This document shows positions 1 through 9,899 of a DNA stretch of 64,000 bases, in pieces. This DNA comes from Isoetes taiwanensis (taxonomy: Eukaryota > Streptophyta > Lycopodiopsida > Isoetales > Isoetaceae). The position numbers were made by a program, and so were the translations under genes. Positions within the stretch are counted from its first letter, which is position 1, and each line of letters begins with the position of its first letter. Location of the stretch: NCBI GenBank assembly GCA_021234155.1, contig JAJEKV010000260.1:1-64000 (forward strand). The letters are read 5' to 3'. The notes under the pieces are model-generated. The model saw only the letters and a program-made list of their open reading frames with translations. It searched no databases and was not told where the DNA came from.

Positions 1-6
1 CTAAAT

Positions 7-233
7 TGTTAGAATATAATATTAGTGATCATATAGATCAAGGATTGATGACATGGCAAGTGCCATGTGACCACGCCTAGGTGGCAATCCTAGTCACGTG
101 AAGAGACATGTCCTCTAGTATAGAGACGTGTCCTTTTGTAGGTACTTACCTATATCTGTGTACAAGCCACGTTTGGCTTCATTCATCTATATACACGGAT
201 TATCCAAGATTCTCCATTGTTCTATATTTAAGA
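7..233 (+). repeat. 5' LTR of the small copia-type element
   Basis: Starts TGTTAGAATATAAT and ends TTTAAGA, followed at once by the primer site. It contains a TATATA stretch near 189 that could act as the core promoter. It is identical to the right LTR except for one base. Confidence 0.92.
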
Positions 234-302
234 TGGTATCAGAGCCTGAACTCTGAATCGATCCTGGGAGGAGACTTAACATCAAGCAATGCAAATGCAG
301 CA

Positions 303-2396
303 ATGCAATCAGATGGAAGTAAGAGATTCGAAGAATCAGATTGTTTGATTATGGAAGAAGAATTTGGGACGTGCTCTTTCTTTGATGAAATTATCAGGGA
401 GGAAGAAGAGTCTCTTGAAGAATGCAATCGTTTGCAGAAAGAGGCAGAAGAATGGTTGCAGAGAGATTTTGTCAAGCAAGAGGAGGAACCAGGCAGAAAG
501 GAAATAGGAGACGTCCTATTATTCCATGAGGATGCCAACAAGTGCCCAGTGCCGGTTCAGGAAGAACATCTTCTTGAAGAGTGCAAGAATTTGCAGCAGG
601 AAGCAGAAGATTGGTTGGAGAATTCTTTTATAGAGCAGAACGAACCATGCAGAAGGGAAGAAAGAATGCTGGTTCAGAGGAAAATTCCACAGGAGAAGGA
701 ACATTTAGAAATCGATGAAGCCATAAGCAGGCAAGAGGATAAGGTAGGAGAGATGCAGATGCCCACATCAGGCCGGATTAGGCTAGTGGCAGAAGATTCT
801 GTTGCCCTTGAAGAGGCTGCTGAAAAATTACAAGCAAAATCTCTGGCTTTAATGGGTACACGGCTGAAGCCCACAGGGCTAAGAAAAATGATGGGGTTAA
901 GAATCCCTTTGGATCTGCTAAAGATGCTGAATTATAGGCCATTGCCGGAAGACTTTGTTGAGCATCAAGATGGAGCAAAAAGCACCCAATTTGAAGATAG
1001 AATCCCTGGCAATTATCAGACGGATCCACAAGAAGAAAAGGCTGAGAAAGATGTCGTTGTGGAAAGGTACTCCTTACAAGCAAAAGAACTATTTTATAAT
1101 ATGGGATTTCTAGACAGAGGCGATCCTGCAGAAGAGAATTTGGAAGGGAGAAACCATGCACAAATCAAGGCAGATACATCTGTGATGACAAATTTACAGG
1201 CCCCATATGGAATTTGGGCAGAAATAGCTGTTCACAAAACAAATCCTGGCGCTGATTATGGACAAAGGAAGCACCCTGGAAGCATTGCAAAGATCGAATT
1301 AAGCATGCAAATAAACCAGAATTATTGGCCCCAACACCAACATTATATCAGCAGAAGAATAATGAATACCCATTCTAATTTGTTCCCTATGAAGGTAGAT
1401 TCAAGGCCATCATCATGTGGAGCGGCAGAAGAAGCTATAGAAACTGTTAAGCAGGGCAGATTGAAGCCCGCGTATGCCGGAAGATATGCTAAATTAAGAG
1501 GAGCGGAGCAAGCAGTTTCAAAAGCCCCAGAAATTGAGCACATCGAAAATCTGATTCTACAGAGAAGCATCGTGAACACTGAAAAGCTCATGCAAGATGC
1601 TAAGGCAAAGGATTTGCAGACAGCCAAAGCAATTTTTGCGAACCCTACAACAGAAATCGAAGCAGACACAGATCTTGTTCCTGCAAATACAACATTGATT
1701 CTTAGAAGAGCACCAGTACAAGCTTTGAAGCTAGAGTCCCTGCCAGAAGGAGTCGTAGAAGAATCGTTGGCATGCATACAGACCATGATCGGCCCTGCTT
1801 TAATAATCCTTATGAAGGCACATCAGGAACTAGTCCGCCATGCCAGACGGAGACCTGTCACGCAAAGACACAGACAAATGTTAACAAATAATATCGAGCA
1901 TGCAGATCGGTTCTACGGTGAAATTGAACAGAATGGAACTTTGATTTTCAAATCTATTCTCATGCTGGATGTTGGAGCTATGCCGAAGTACGCCTTAATT
2001 TCTGATAGTTTCGAATCGATAGGCGAGGAGGCTCTTCGATTTTGTCTGACAGCCCCAAAACCGTTGCTGACGCAGTGCAATATGACACAAAAATACGAAG
2101 ACATGGAAATTGTGTCAAGTGACAGATTGAAGTCCAAATATTCCGGTAAATATGCTAAATTAAGTGGATGGATACATGATGCAATTTCAAAAATATGGAG
2201 CGGACCCGTTGAACTGTTGCATAGAAGAACAAGATTTCTTGCCCTTATATCACGAAAACAAGGTGTCAATGCCCATAGGTATGACATGGACAAGCAGTAT
2301 CAATTTTTCTATTTAAATATGGGCAATTCATGTCACGACGAAGGCCCATGTTTGTTGGGATCAATTTCTTCTGAAATATTATGTAAAGTGTTCTAG
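303..2396 (+). CDS. Unrecognised 697-residue protein of the small LTR element
   Basis: This is a single uninterrupted frame between primer site and polypurine tract. I take the ATG at 303 because the frame upstream runs back through the LTR and primer site. The protein is charged and probably largely helical. It has two internal duplications: residues about 33-66 and 87-120 share the pattern LEEC-x2-LQ-x-EAE-x-WL, and residues about 386-400 and 608-622 share RLK-x2-Y-x-G-x-YAKL-x-G. I see no CCHC knuckle, no DTG protease triad, no RT or integrase motif. It could be a diverged gag-like protein or a captured host gene. The fully open frame despite lack of pol suggests recent origin or constraint. 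I do not recognise the family. Confidence 0.75.
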   Translation: MQSDGSKRFEESDCLIMEEEFGTCSFFDEIIREEEESLEECNRLQKEAEEWLQRDFVKQEEEPGRKEIGDVLLFHEDANKCPVPVQEEHLLEECKNLQQEAEDWLENSFIEQNEPCRREERMLVQRKIPQEKEHLEIDEAISRQEDKVGEMQMPTSGRIRLVAEDSVALEEAAEKLQAKSLALMGTRLKPTGLRKMMGLRIPLDLLKMLNYRPLPEDFVEHQDGAKSTQFEDRIPGNYQTDPQEEKAEKDVVVERYSLQAKELFYNMGFLDRGDPAEENLEGRNHAQIKADTSVMTNLQAPYGIWAEIAVHKTNPGADYGQRKHPGSIAKIELSMQINQNYWPQHQHYISRRIMNTHSNLFPMKVDSRPSSCGAAEEAIETVKQGRLKPAYAGRYAKLRGAEQAVSKAPEIEHIENLILQRSIVNTEKLMQDAKAKDLQTAKAIFANPTTEIEADTDLVPANTTLILRRAPVQALKLESLPEGVVEESLACIQTMIGPALIILMKAHQELVRHARRRPVTQRHRQMLTNNIEHADRFYGEIEQNGTLIFKSILMLDVGAMPKYALISDSFESIGEEALRFCLTAPKPLLTQCNMTQKYEDMEIVSSDRLKSKYSGKYAKLSGWIHDAISKIWSGPVELLHRRTRFLALISRKQGVNAHRYDMDKQYQFFYLNMGNSCHDEGPCLLGSISSEILCKVF

Positions 2397-2651
2397 TGTC
2401 TAGAGTATGAGATAAAATTCCTAATAGTGAGGATCCCAATTGTAAGATCTTAGCATTTCTCGGATGCTATAGATCAAGGGGGAGAAGGCCTAACTTATAT
2501 GATCTAGGCATCCTCGTAGCATTATAATCTAGTAAGTCTAGAGTTTAGAGTTTGAGTTCTCAAATTTGAAGGGCATTTGAATTCTCTCCATTAAGGGGGA
2601 GATTTGCCAGAGGAGAGTTCAATCCTTCTTGATCTATTGATCAAGGGGGAG

Positions 2652-2878
2652 TGTTAGAATATAATATTAGTGATCATATAGATCAAGGATTGATGACATG
2701 GCAAGTGCCATGTGACCACGCCTAGGTGGCAATCCTAGTCACGTGAAGAGACATGTCCTCTAGTATAGAGACGTGTCCTTTTGTAGGTACTTACCTATAT
2801 CTGTGTACAAGCCACGTTTGGCTTCATTCATCTATATACACTGATTATCCAAGATTCTCCATTGTTCTATATTTAAGA
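2652..2878 (+). repeat. 3' LTR of the small copia-type element
   Basis: 227 bp, begins TGTTAG directly after the purine tract and ends at TAAGA before the second TAAAT. One mismatch to the left LTR. Confidence 0.92.
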
Positions 2879-3250
2879 TAAATCCGTCTCTGTTGGCGAT
2901 AAATCGGCCATTATTTCTGTAAGGAAGATCGAATGTTAAGATCTTTCAATCCAGAAAAAAAAAGGGACTTCACAATAGAAAAGATGAATGGATTGCGAAA
3001 ATGAAGAAAATGTTTGAGCATTGCAAATTTGAAGGATCATGCGAAAGCTTTTCGAGCATAGCATTGCAATCGAACATCCGAAAGGGCAAAAAAGCTTACC
3101 AGTTTAGCGGAAGGAAAAGGCTACGCAGCTTCAGGAATGTAGTTCAGATAAGGTAGAGGTTCTTTAGGCAATCACTATTTAAAAGAAGTAAAATACTCTT
3201 CTTGGAGGCATGCTATGCCTGCACCCTTGAAGAACTTTACATGATGTTGA
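2879..3250 (-). pseudogene. 5' end of a second carboxylesterase gene, disrupted by the LTR element
   Basis: Read on the minus strand this matches the start of the intact gene at 37638. The ATG is at 2911-2909, followed by 11 codons (MADLSPTETDL against MADLLPTETDL) until the LTR element begins. The bases CTAAAT at window positions 1-6 fit the continuation of the same exon on the far side, so the rest of the gene should lie left of the window. A 5'UTR intron is conserved in both copies, with GTAAGC donor (rc of 3099-3094) and TTACAG acceptor, spanning 3099-2917. The leader exon lies upstream of 3100. The insertion splits the reading frame near the N-terminus, so this copy is most likely inactive. 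Confidence 0.85.
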
Positions 3251-3299
3251 AACGACAAGTTGTTTAATTGATTATAATAGATCCCCTCCAAACTGCCTT

Positions 3300-3990
3300 T
3301 TGAAACACAAACTTCCGAAAATCGAAAGTTTGAGCACTTCCACAATAGGTGTCAAGCAGTGTATAACAAACCTTTTTTTTTCCAATAGGAAAAAAGCCTT
3401 TTGTTTATAAAACTAATAGGATTATATTAGTTTGAACCGGATTGGCCCTTTTGTTACGAAATTCATTAGGAACTTTCTTGTAACAAATATTTTTTAACAA
3501 AATTTACAAAGAATCTTGTATTAGACTTGTATGTAATGTGAACTCTCTTCACAAGCATGCACAATAGAAACAAAATCAAACTTTTCTATTTCAGGCCATT
3601 CTACAAGCTCATCAAGTGTTGTAGGGCACACTGCACAACCTATAATGCATGCAGTGTATGATAAAAAAATGTTTTGGAGGTGGTTGTTTAACAACATTTA
3701 ATATTGTAAGCATATATTAAATATAATATTGGCATTCCCTATACATAAGTAGCTTAGTAAGAAAATCCTACTAGTATAAAATATAACTGAAAAAAATCCT
3801 AGGACCTATGGCTTCAACCGGCCCAAATCCTTATACGCCATTTTTTGGACCGACCGTATATCCTACAATATTTCGTATGGACCGGAACTTTTTAATTTGA
3901 ATCGGATTGTTTGATTCAATCCTAGGACTTTGTTGCACACTGGTGTCAAGAGTATTAGCTTGTCCAATTATAGCAGACAAAGAATACGTA
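3300..3990. other. Non-coding interval
   Basis: AT-rich sequence with T runs near 3367 and 4003. I see no coding signal or complete repeat here. Confidence 0.6.
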
Positions 3991-4790
3991 CAATATGCAT
4001 TTTTTTTTTCTCAATCTCGACTAAACATTTGATCAATTTGATCGTGTATATGACTAATGAGGAGGAAAACAACCTTGACTTCCCTGGAGACATTTAGATT
4101 AGCATTGCAATATCTGATTAATGTTCTCTTTCTTCATATTCAGTTGTATGTAAAGGACATGAGGCAACTTCTTTTTTGAAAAGGGAACCTTGTAAATAAA
4201 CTTGACCATAAGATTAGGATCACCTTGCAGTCTACACATCTACTGGATGTCCTAGTACAACCAAATGAAGTTTCAGCATGCATTATTTTTTTTTCAATCT
4301 CACGCAGAACCGACTAAACATTTGATCGATTTGATCATGCGTACGATCAATGAGAAGAAATCAACCTTTTCTAAAGACACCTAAATTAACTAGCATTGCA
4401 TTGTAAGCAAACAACCAACTGATTGTTGTTCTCTCGTGTTGTCCAGTTGTACATATACGACGTGAGGCAACTTTTCTTTCAAAAGGAGAGCCTTGTAAAT
4501 AATCCTGACCTTAAGAATAGGATCACCGTTGTATGTCCATAATTGTCAAGAATAAGGCAATCTACACATTGATTGGATGCCATAGCACCAACCAAATAAA
4601 ATTTTAGCAAGTCAGCTTCATGCAAGTGTTTAGGAACCTTAACAAAATGTGGGAGTGATGTTTTCTTTTGACCCCTTCCATCTACTACAATGGATATATA
4701 CTCTAACAGCCTCTCCAAACATTTCTTTTTGTGCTTTACCAATTTTTTTCTTTCTAGGGTGTGATCTTGTAGTTGTTGAGTTACCAAATC
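3990..4790 (-). pseudogene. DUF7869-type transposon-associated protein remnant, partly duplicated
   Basis: On the minus strand the longest open stretch (4787-4479) reads as a conserved block containing LPHFVKVPKHLHEADLLKFY and CVDCLILDNYGH. Beyond a frameshift come KLPHVVYVQLDN and then DRTHDQIDQMFSRF near 4320. The last motif is the hallmark VGHTHEDIDQMFSRF-like block I associate with the DUF7869 family, which occurs in many plant transposon proteins. A second, more decayed copy of the C-terminal half (HVLYIQL, HDQIDQMFSR) follows at about 4265-3990, so this is an imperfect tandem duplication of about 290 bp. Several frameshifts and stops make it a pseudogene. Upstream sequence to about 5660 may hold the N-terminal half but is too decayed to call. 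Confidence 0.55.
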
Positions 4791-4849
4791 TATAACATAG
4801 GGAAAGCCTCCTTACTTAGCAGAATAAGACAAATAGAAATTCTTCTTGG

Positions 4850-5860
4850 CTATATGCTCAAAGCTTACAACACTCGGTTATGCATATATAGCCAAGTTAA
4901 TAATAACTAACGGACATGAGAAGCTTACCCTTTTCTTTTGTATCCTTTCATATTTGTTTTTTCTCCTCAAGAGAACACACCTAGAACAAACAGATAATCT
5001 ATGCCTTTTTGGTATCCTAACAAGATTGAATCCTTGTTTCTAGGGCCTCAAGAAATACGAGTAGAAAATGTAAATTTGTGAAGAAGACAATAAGAGATCT
5101 CTGTACATGGCATAAACTTCTTTCTTTACAATGCAATATATCAGACGATATAACATATGACTATTTGACACTTCTCACAATTAGAATCAAGGAAGTTAGC
5201 ATTTGCAGTTTTGTTACCCCCGACATTCGACGACTGCCTATTGCATGTATGTTTTTGAAGACCAGTTGACAAAAGCTAAGTAAGACTCTTGTTTAGCTTT
5301 TGATTGTCTAATGTTTCTGAGGAATGAGTACTTCAAATTAGAAATGCAATTTGTTTGGCAACAAGGTAACCTCTTGAAGTGCCTCACGTATGCTAACCCC
5401 ATAAGATTTAAACCTCTTTGCAGAACTATAAGGGTTTCTATTCAAGGGCATTTCCTCAGGATATGGTGGTGGTTGTAGAGTGCTCAATGGATCCTCCTAT
5501 TCTGCAGTTGCTGACTATGTTTTGGGATTACTATTTGAATAGCTTAGTATGTCATGAAATAACATCCTTGCTTTTCTCCTCAAGGTTGTTGAATTCTATC
5601 TGCCAGAAGTTTGTCTTGGAGGAACATTGTGACTATTGTATTGCTTCTCTCGAAATGAATTGTCGATGATGTCTTACATGATGATCATTTAGACCAATAA
5701 AAAGACAACCAAATGCCAAGGAGAAGGCACAAATAGTTGGGATAGAGGTTTTGCTACTATTTTAAAAAGGAAATGTGCTAAGGGACATCCTTGGCTTATG
5801 CCTTCTTTGATGTCTTAATGTTAGGGCAAAAGCTACTAGCCAAATTGTCTGCAAAATATT
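4850..5860. other. No clear gene; possible decayed upstream part of the DUF7869-type remnant
   Basis: Only short open stretches on both strands. Minus-strand fragments near 4925-4990 resemble a charged linker, but I cannot place them in a family. Confidence 0.35.
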
Positions 5861-5869
5861 ATATCGACT

Positions 5870-6835
5870 ACATCCTACACTTGGACATATCCCTTTGCAG
5901 CAAAGGGATGGCGATTGGTCCAATTATATGATCATCCTTGGGTTCTTGATGATGCGCCTCCTTTGGTAGGTAATATTCTTAAATTCACAGAGGAGGAAGT
6001 CAGAGAAGGATTGCGATATCTATCTAATGGCAAGTCTCTTGATCTTCAAGGTTTGCAAGCAGAATTGCTTAAATGGGGGCCCCGTTGTTGCGTCCAATCA
6101 TCACTGCTCTTTTAAATCAAGCTTTGCAAGAAGGATTACTAGAAACTTGGGCCATCAGCAGGGTCGTACCAATTCACAAAGTGATAATAAGAATGGCCCT
6201 TTTAATTATCGCATGATCATGGTCAATCCCATATTTTTCAAGCTCTTAGCAGTATTATTGAAAAGCTGTTGACATCATGGACAAAACATACTTGGTTTAC
6301 ATGTTGTAGGATAGGCAGGCTTTCACCCATGCCATTCTACGATAGACCATATTTTCACATTACATGTGCTTATTGAACATAATACCTCTATATGTGCTTT
6401 GTGGATTTCGCTTCTACTTTGATATACAAGCTTCTTTGGCAGTAGTTGAAAGTACTTAGGATTCTACAAGATCTTCAAAATGCAATTTATCATCTCTATA
6501 AAAGTGTCTTTGCTAAGTTTCCATCATCAGGTATCCAAATCACTAGCAGTATTGCAGTACATTAGGGTTGCCCTCTATCTCCTATGCTCTTTGGCTTGTA
6601 CATTAATCAATTGGAAGAATGGCTTGATCATCATAGTGGCAGAGACCCACATTTGGCACGCGGTATAATCAGGCAAGCTATGTATGATGATGATTTTTGC
6701 TTATGGCACATACAACTACTAATAAGCAACAACATTTACACTGCTTTGCACAATTTTTGTGAGAACACAGACCTTCGCGTTAGTCTTCAAAAGACCAAGC
6801 TCTTGGTAATTTAATCTTCTGGGCATATTGTTCTA
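5870..6835 (+). pseudogene. LINE reverse transcriptase remnant
   Basis: Fragments in shifting frames follow the order of a non-LTR RT. FTEEEVREGLRYLSNGKS (about 5980) matches the block before the fingers; then comes an NYRMIMVNP-like block near 6200, CFVDFAS near 6400, and MLFGLYINQLEEWLDHH (6584 on). A degenerate MYDDD (about 6680) stands where the catalytic YADD box belongs, followed by NTDLRVSLQKTKLLV. Stops and frameshifts are frequent, so it is dead. Its 3' side is cut by a minus-strand LINE whose poly(T) begins near 6861. Confidence 0.75.
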
Positions 6836-6860
6836 ACTTTGCACTATGATAGCCACAAAG

Positions 6861-8480
6861 TGTTTTTCTTTTTTTTTTTTTTTTTTTTTTTTGTAGGACA
6901 ACAAGCTTTATTTACCAATCAAAATTATAACAATATAAGTGTAAAGACAAGATTGTAACCCCAGTGGACAAACTGATCCAACTGAGCACAACCACCTGTC
7001 TATCCATAAGAATGATTCTGAAGGTAAGTATGCCAAATCAGTATTTTCTTCTCTTGATCAAGAGAAGAATAATTATAAGCTCCTTTTAAGGTGGGATCGG
7101 GCTATTTGGCAGAAGGTGTCTTCAATTCTTTCTCCAGTAGCACAAGTGGATGACCCCCATCCTTGGGTAGTTCATGAGCGTGTCAAAGTAGATAGATTGG
7201 TGAATTCCTTGTACAAGGTCTTGCTTGCTACGGACGTCTTGCCTCCTTCGTCCAAGTGGCCTTTGGTCATTCCTAGGGATCGGTACAAAGCAGTATAGAA
7301 ATGGGTATGGGATAAACTACTCCATCCCAAAGTATCTGTTTTATGGTGGCAAGTCATTCATCGTTGTCGTGCATGTTAATATTTACGGTGCCTGATTTCG
7401 CGTCGGAGGTATCTCACTTTGTCCCTTATGTACCGAGAGGGACGAGACAATTGAGCATTGCTTCTTCCTGTGTAGACATATCAGACATGCTTGGTTGTGG
7501 CTTCAAGGCCTCTTTCGTTGCAATTTGAATAGCCAGCAATCTATCCAAGTAGTTGGGATAATTTGGCAAAAAGGGCATTTCATTTGGCTTCTGCATAGAT
7601 CATTTGGTCCATTTGAAAAAGAAGGAATCTTCTCATATTCAAAGGTCTTGCTTGTTCAGATGCACAAATCCTTCTTGATGCCCAACAACGAATTGTCAAA
7701 GCATTCAGATGCTCATCAATTGCTAATGAGGTGAAGAGCCATATTTGGGAGCACTATCTTCAGATTCATACTTACTTATGAGTTTTTGCTTGCTCTTTGA
7801 GTGGGGTGGTTTTGCTCTGATGGACATTATCTCCACTGAGTTTTTAGTCCCCATTGTACTTTGTAACTTTCTCTAGATAATAAAGGCTCAAGTCCTTCAA
7901 AAAAAAAGGGAGAAGAATTATAAGCTGTAACAATTTTATTCGGTGTCCACTAAAGAAGAATCTCATCCGCAGTATCCATGTCCTTAAAAATAAACACTCT
8001 CCTTCTCTTCCAGATCGGCCATATAAGCCAGCCATACACAATATGAAAAGCTTGTTTTTGCCATTTGTGCCATGCATCAAGATAGATAGCAAGTAGAATT
8101 TGGTGGCTAGTTCGAGACGTGCCAAATAGGGTTAACAACCAAGACCATCTTGCCGAAGCCGTTCACATAAGAAAAAAAAATGCTTAATACTCTCATCTCT
8201 TTGCTTACCTAAAGGACAGAGCTCTAAAATGCTGATTATCAATTTTTTGGACCAGCCTGTTGACTCTGAAGCATCTATGGATCACTTTGGAATGAAGCAA
8301 CTTATCCCATACCCATGTCCAAACACTTTTCCATTGTGGTTGAGAGACCTGAAGATGTCATGTATTAGATGGAGGCAAGATTTCAGAATGTAGAAGCAAT
8401 TTATACACAGAAGAAACAAAGCGCCCTGGCTTGATACCCTGATGGCAATCCCGTACAATAGAGCCCATGTATTCACCTGA
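6861..8480 (-). mobile_element. Minus-strand LINE 3' portion, later split by a + strand LINE
   Basis: The poly(T) at about 6866-6892 is the poly(A) tail of a minus-strand copy. The following 190 bp resemble the 3'UTR of the LINE at 43947-44783. The element continues after the inserted + LINE at 7911: minus-strand reading gives FHIVYGWLIWPIWKRRRVFI (about 8040-7980) and upstream a decayed zinc-binding RT domain to about 8480. The coding part is the C-terminal zf-RVT region only, so this copy was 5'-truncated. Confidence 0.7.
7082..7910 (+). mobile_element. 5'-truncated LINE inserted into the minus-strand LINE
   Basis: Reads on the + strand as the C-terminal part of a LINE polyprotein: RWDRAIWQKVSS near 7090, then KLLHPKVSVLWWQVIHRC near 7315, a typical start of the zf-RVT zinc-binding domain, then the Cys-rich ETIEHCFFLCRHIRHAWLWL block in shifted frames (about 7450-7500). 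It ends AATAAAGGCTCAAGTCCTTC plus nine A (to about 7907). The sequence AATTATAAGCT borders both ends (7071-7081 and 7916-7926), inside a longer near-match starting AGAAGAA, and is the target duplication. GTCCTTC(A)n is the shared 3' terminus of this LINE family in the window. Confidence 0.72.
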
Positions 8481-8569
8481 AGTAATAGTTATATTTGAAT
8501 TCACAGAAAAACAACGACAACGCTTATCTTACTTACTTTTTTTTAATGCTTACCTCAGGCAATCTGTGG

Positions 8570-9420
8570 TACATTCCAGCAAATTCAGATTCTTGCTCAA
8601 TGCCTAAATTTCCAACAAATATCAGAAACACATGCAATGTCCAACGCAGATCAGCACCGCCAAAATGCTCCTCATTTCGCAGTTGGTGATCTTGTTTGGC
8701 TCTTGCGTCGAGATTTGCCGACAGCTCGCCCTTGTAACAAGCTCGACTACCGGCGCTTAGGTCCCTATCGAATCATTAAACGAGTTGGTGATGCAGCTTT
8801 CTGTCTGGAGCTTCTGCCATCAGTTCGACTTCACCCAGTGTTTCATATATCTTTGTTGGATGGAACCTATATGGCAAATTCATAGATCGAGTACCTCCAC
8901 CTCCATCACCAGTCGAGATGGATGATCATGAGGAATTTGAAGTTCGAGAAATTTTGGACTTCAAGCAAGGGGGCGTCACCTTGTAGAACCTGTCAAAACC
9001 ACGTGCATCAATGGGAGGGGGCGATTTTTTACCCATTTCCGTATGTATACTAGGGGTCATAGGGGTTTTGGAATGTTCTTCTAGTTGTAAAACCATATGG
9101 AAAGGGGTTAATTTTGCCCATCAGAAACACGTATACTAGGGGTTTTTCGGCTACCCTATGTACGCAGGTGGCATATCCCGTATAAGGAAGGTGGATCCCC
9201 CGGGACTTCAAGTTTCTACGACGTCGTCTTTATTATTTGGTTGATTGGGAAGGTTACTCACAAAATGATAGAACCTGGGAGCTTGCTGCGAATCTGACTA
9301 ATGCTCCTGATAAAGTTGCAGAGTTTCTCCGACGTTACCTGGATAAGCCAAGTTTGAGTACTCCAACTCTAGCTCCAGCGCCGAGGACTCGTCGCCATCG
9401 TAGGAGGGGGATGGTATGAC
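8570..9420 (+). pseudogene. Chromodomain Ty3/gypsy integrase C-terminus, interrupted
   Basis: A frame through 8637-8880 gives HFAVGDLVWLLRRDLPTARP and LGPYRIIKRVGDAAFCLELL followed by HPVFHISLL, the GPY/F module at the end of a gypsy integrase. After a frameshift comes EEFEVREILDFK, the entry into a chromodomain, which is broken by an insertion at 8966 and resumes at 9203 as RRRLYYLVDWEGYSQNDRTW and a basic tail ending at the stop at 9416. The family differs from the chromovirus at 16675; the LDYRRLGPYRI style resembles the fungal/early-plant Tcn1-like group, but this is from memory of the motif and not tested. Confidence 0.78.
8956..9212. mobile_element. 237-bp insertion with 10-bp direct repeats inside the chromodomain
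   Basis: GGACTTCAAG occurs at 8956-8965 and again at 9203-9212; the chromodomain frame makes sense when one copy and the intervening 237 bp are ignored. The insert begins CAAGGGGGCG and ends GGATCCCCC, giving only short G/C inverted ends. It has no coding capacity. A 9-10-bp duplication fits a Mutator-type MITE, but the terminal inverted repeat is weak. A solo fragment of another element is possible. Confidence 0.5.
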
Positions 9421-9890
9421 GATCATACGAGCATTATACTCATATATGGTTGTCACACGAATGCAAAAAATTAGTTGCACAGAGCAGGGTTTGAACTCGC
9501 ACCCTTCAAGTTGCGAGTCAAGCACCATTGCCAAGTGCACTACCAATACTTATCAAAAATGTTCTCTCACGTCTTCTTCATATGCAGAGCTGCTCCAGAA
9601 GGTTCTACAACATTCTAGAACCTTCGTGCATGCACAACACTTGGCGTGATTTCATCCATTGGAATGACGCGATCCTGATCGTTTGCCTAGCTATGTAAGG
9701 AGGCACCTCTTTCTTGTCGAACCATTTTGGTTCAACGCCAGTTCTTGAGCATTCTAGGCATCTGTCTCGCGTTCCTGCTTGCCTTCGGGCCATTGTGCTC
9801 TTGATTCTTATTCCTATATCAGATTCTTTGCCGATCTTGGCATATTTCTTGCGTATTTTCATGTAATTTCCTTGTTTTCACGTAGGTTCA
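9408..9890 (+). repeat. Possible 3' LTR of the fragmentary chromodomain element
   Basis: GGAGGGGGA (about 9404-9412), just after the chromodomain stop region, is a plausible polypurine tract, and the following TGGTATGACG could open the LTR. No second copy is in the window, so the right border is not fixed. Confidence 0.35.
9466..9545 (-). repeat. tRNA-like pol III promoter module (SINE-like)
   Basis: On the minus strand TGGCAATGGTG resembles an A box and GAGTTCAAACCC a B box, about 33 bases apart, in a stretch that reads like the body of a tRNA. The anticodon stem does not pair properly, so this is not a functional tRNA. It may be the head of a tRNA-derived SINE or a tRNA fossil. Confidence 0.4.
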
Positions 9891-9899
9891 TGACACCAT

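Larger units (their letters stand above)
2..2883 (+). mobile_element. Complete small Ty1/copia-type LTR element, non-autonomous, with target duplication
   Basis: Two 227-bp direct repeats (7-233 and 2652-2878) differ at a single base, a g/t change near their 3' ends. They are flanked by the 5-bp duplication TAAAT (2-6 and 2879-2883). Directly after the left LTR lies TGGTATCAGAGCC (234-246), the initiator tRNA-Met primer site typical of plant copia elements. CAAGGGGGAG (2642-2651) is the polypurine tract abutting the right LTR, and two similar purine runs lie at about 2475 and 2596. The LTR begins TG and ends GA, one of the known non-canonical end pairs. The internal part has one ORF and no recognisable gag, protease, integrase or RT, so movement must depend on an autonomous partner. 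The near-identical LTRs indicate a recent insertion. Confidence 0.93.

Noticed and set aside
108-302. N-terminal extension of the long ORF of the small LTR element
   Set aside because: It runs through the LTR and the tRNA primer site; the first ATG after these is at 303.
9466-9545. Functional tRNA gene on the minus strand
   Set aside because: A and B boxes are visible but the anticodon arm and acceptor stem do not pair.
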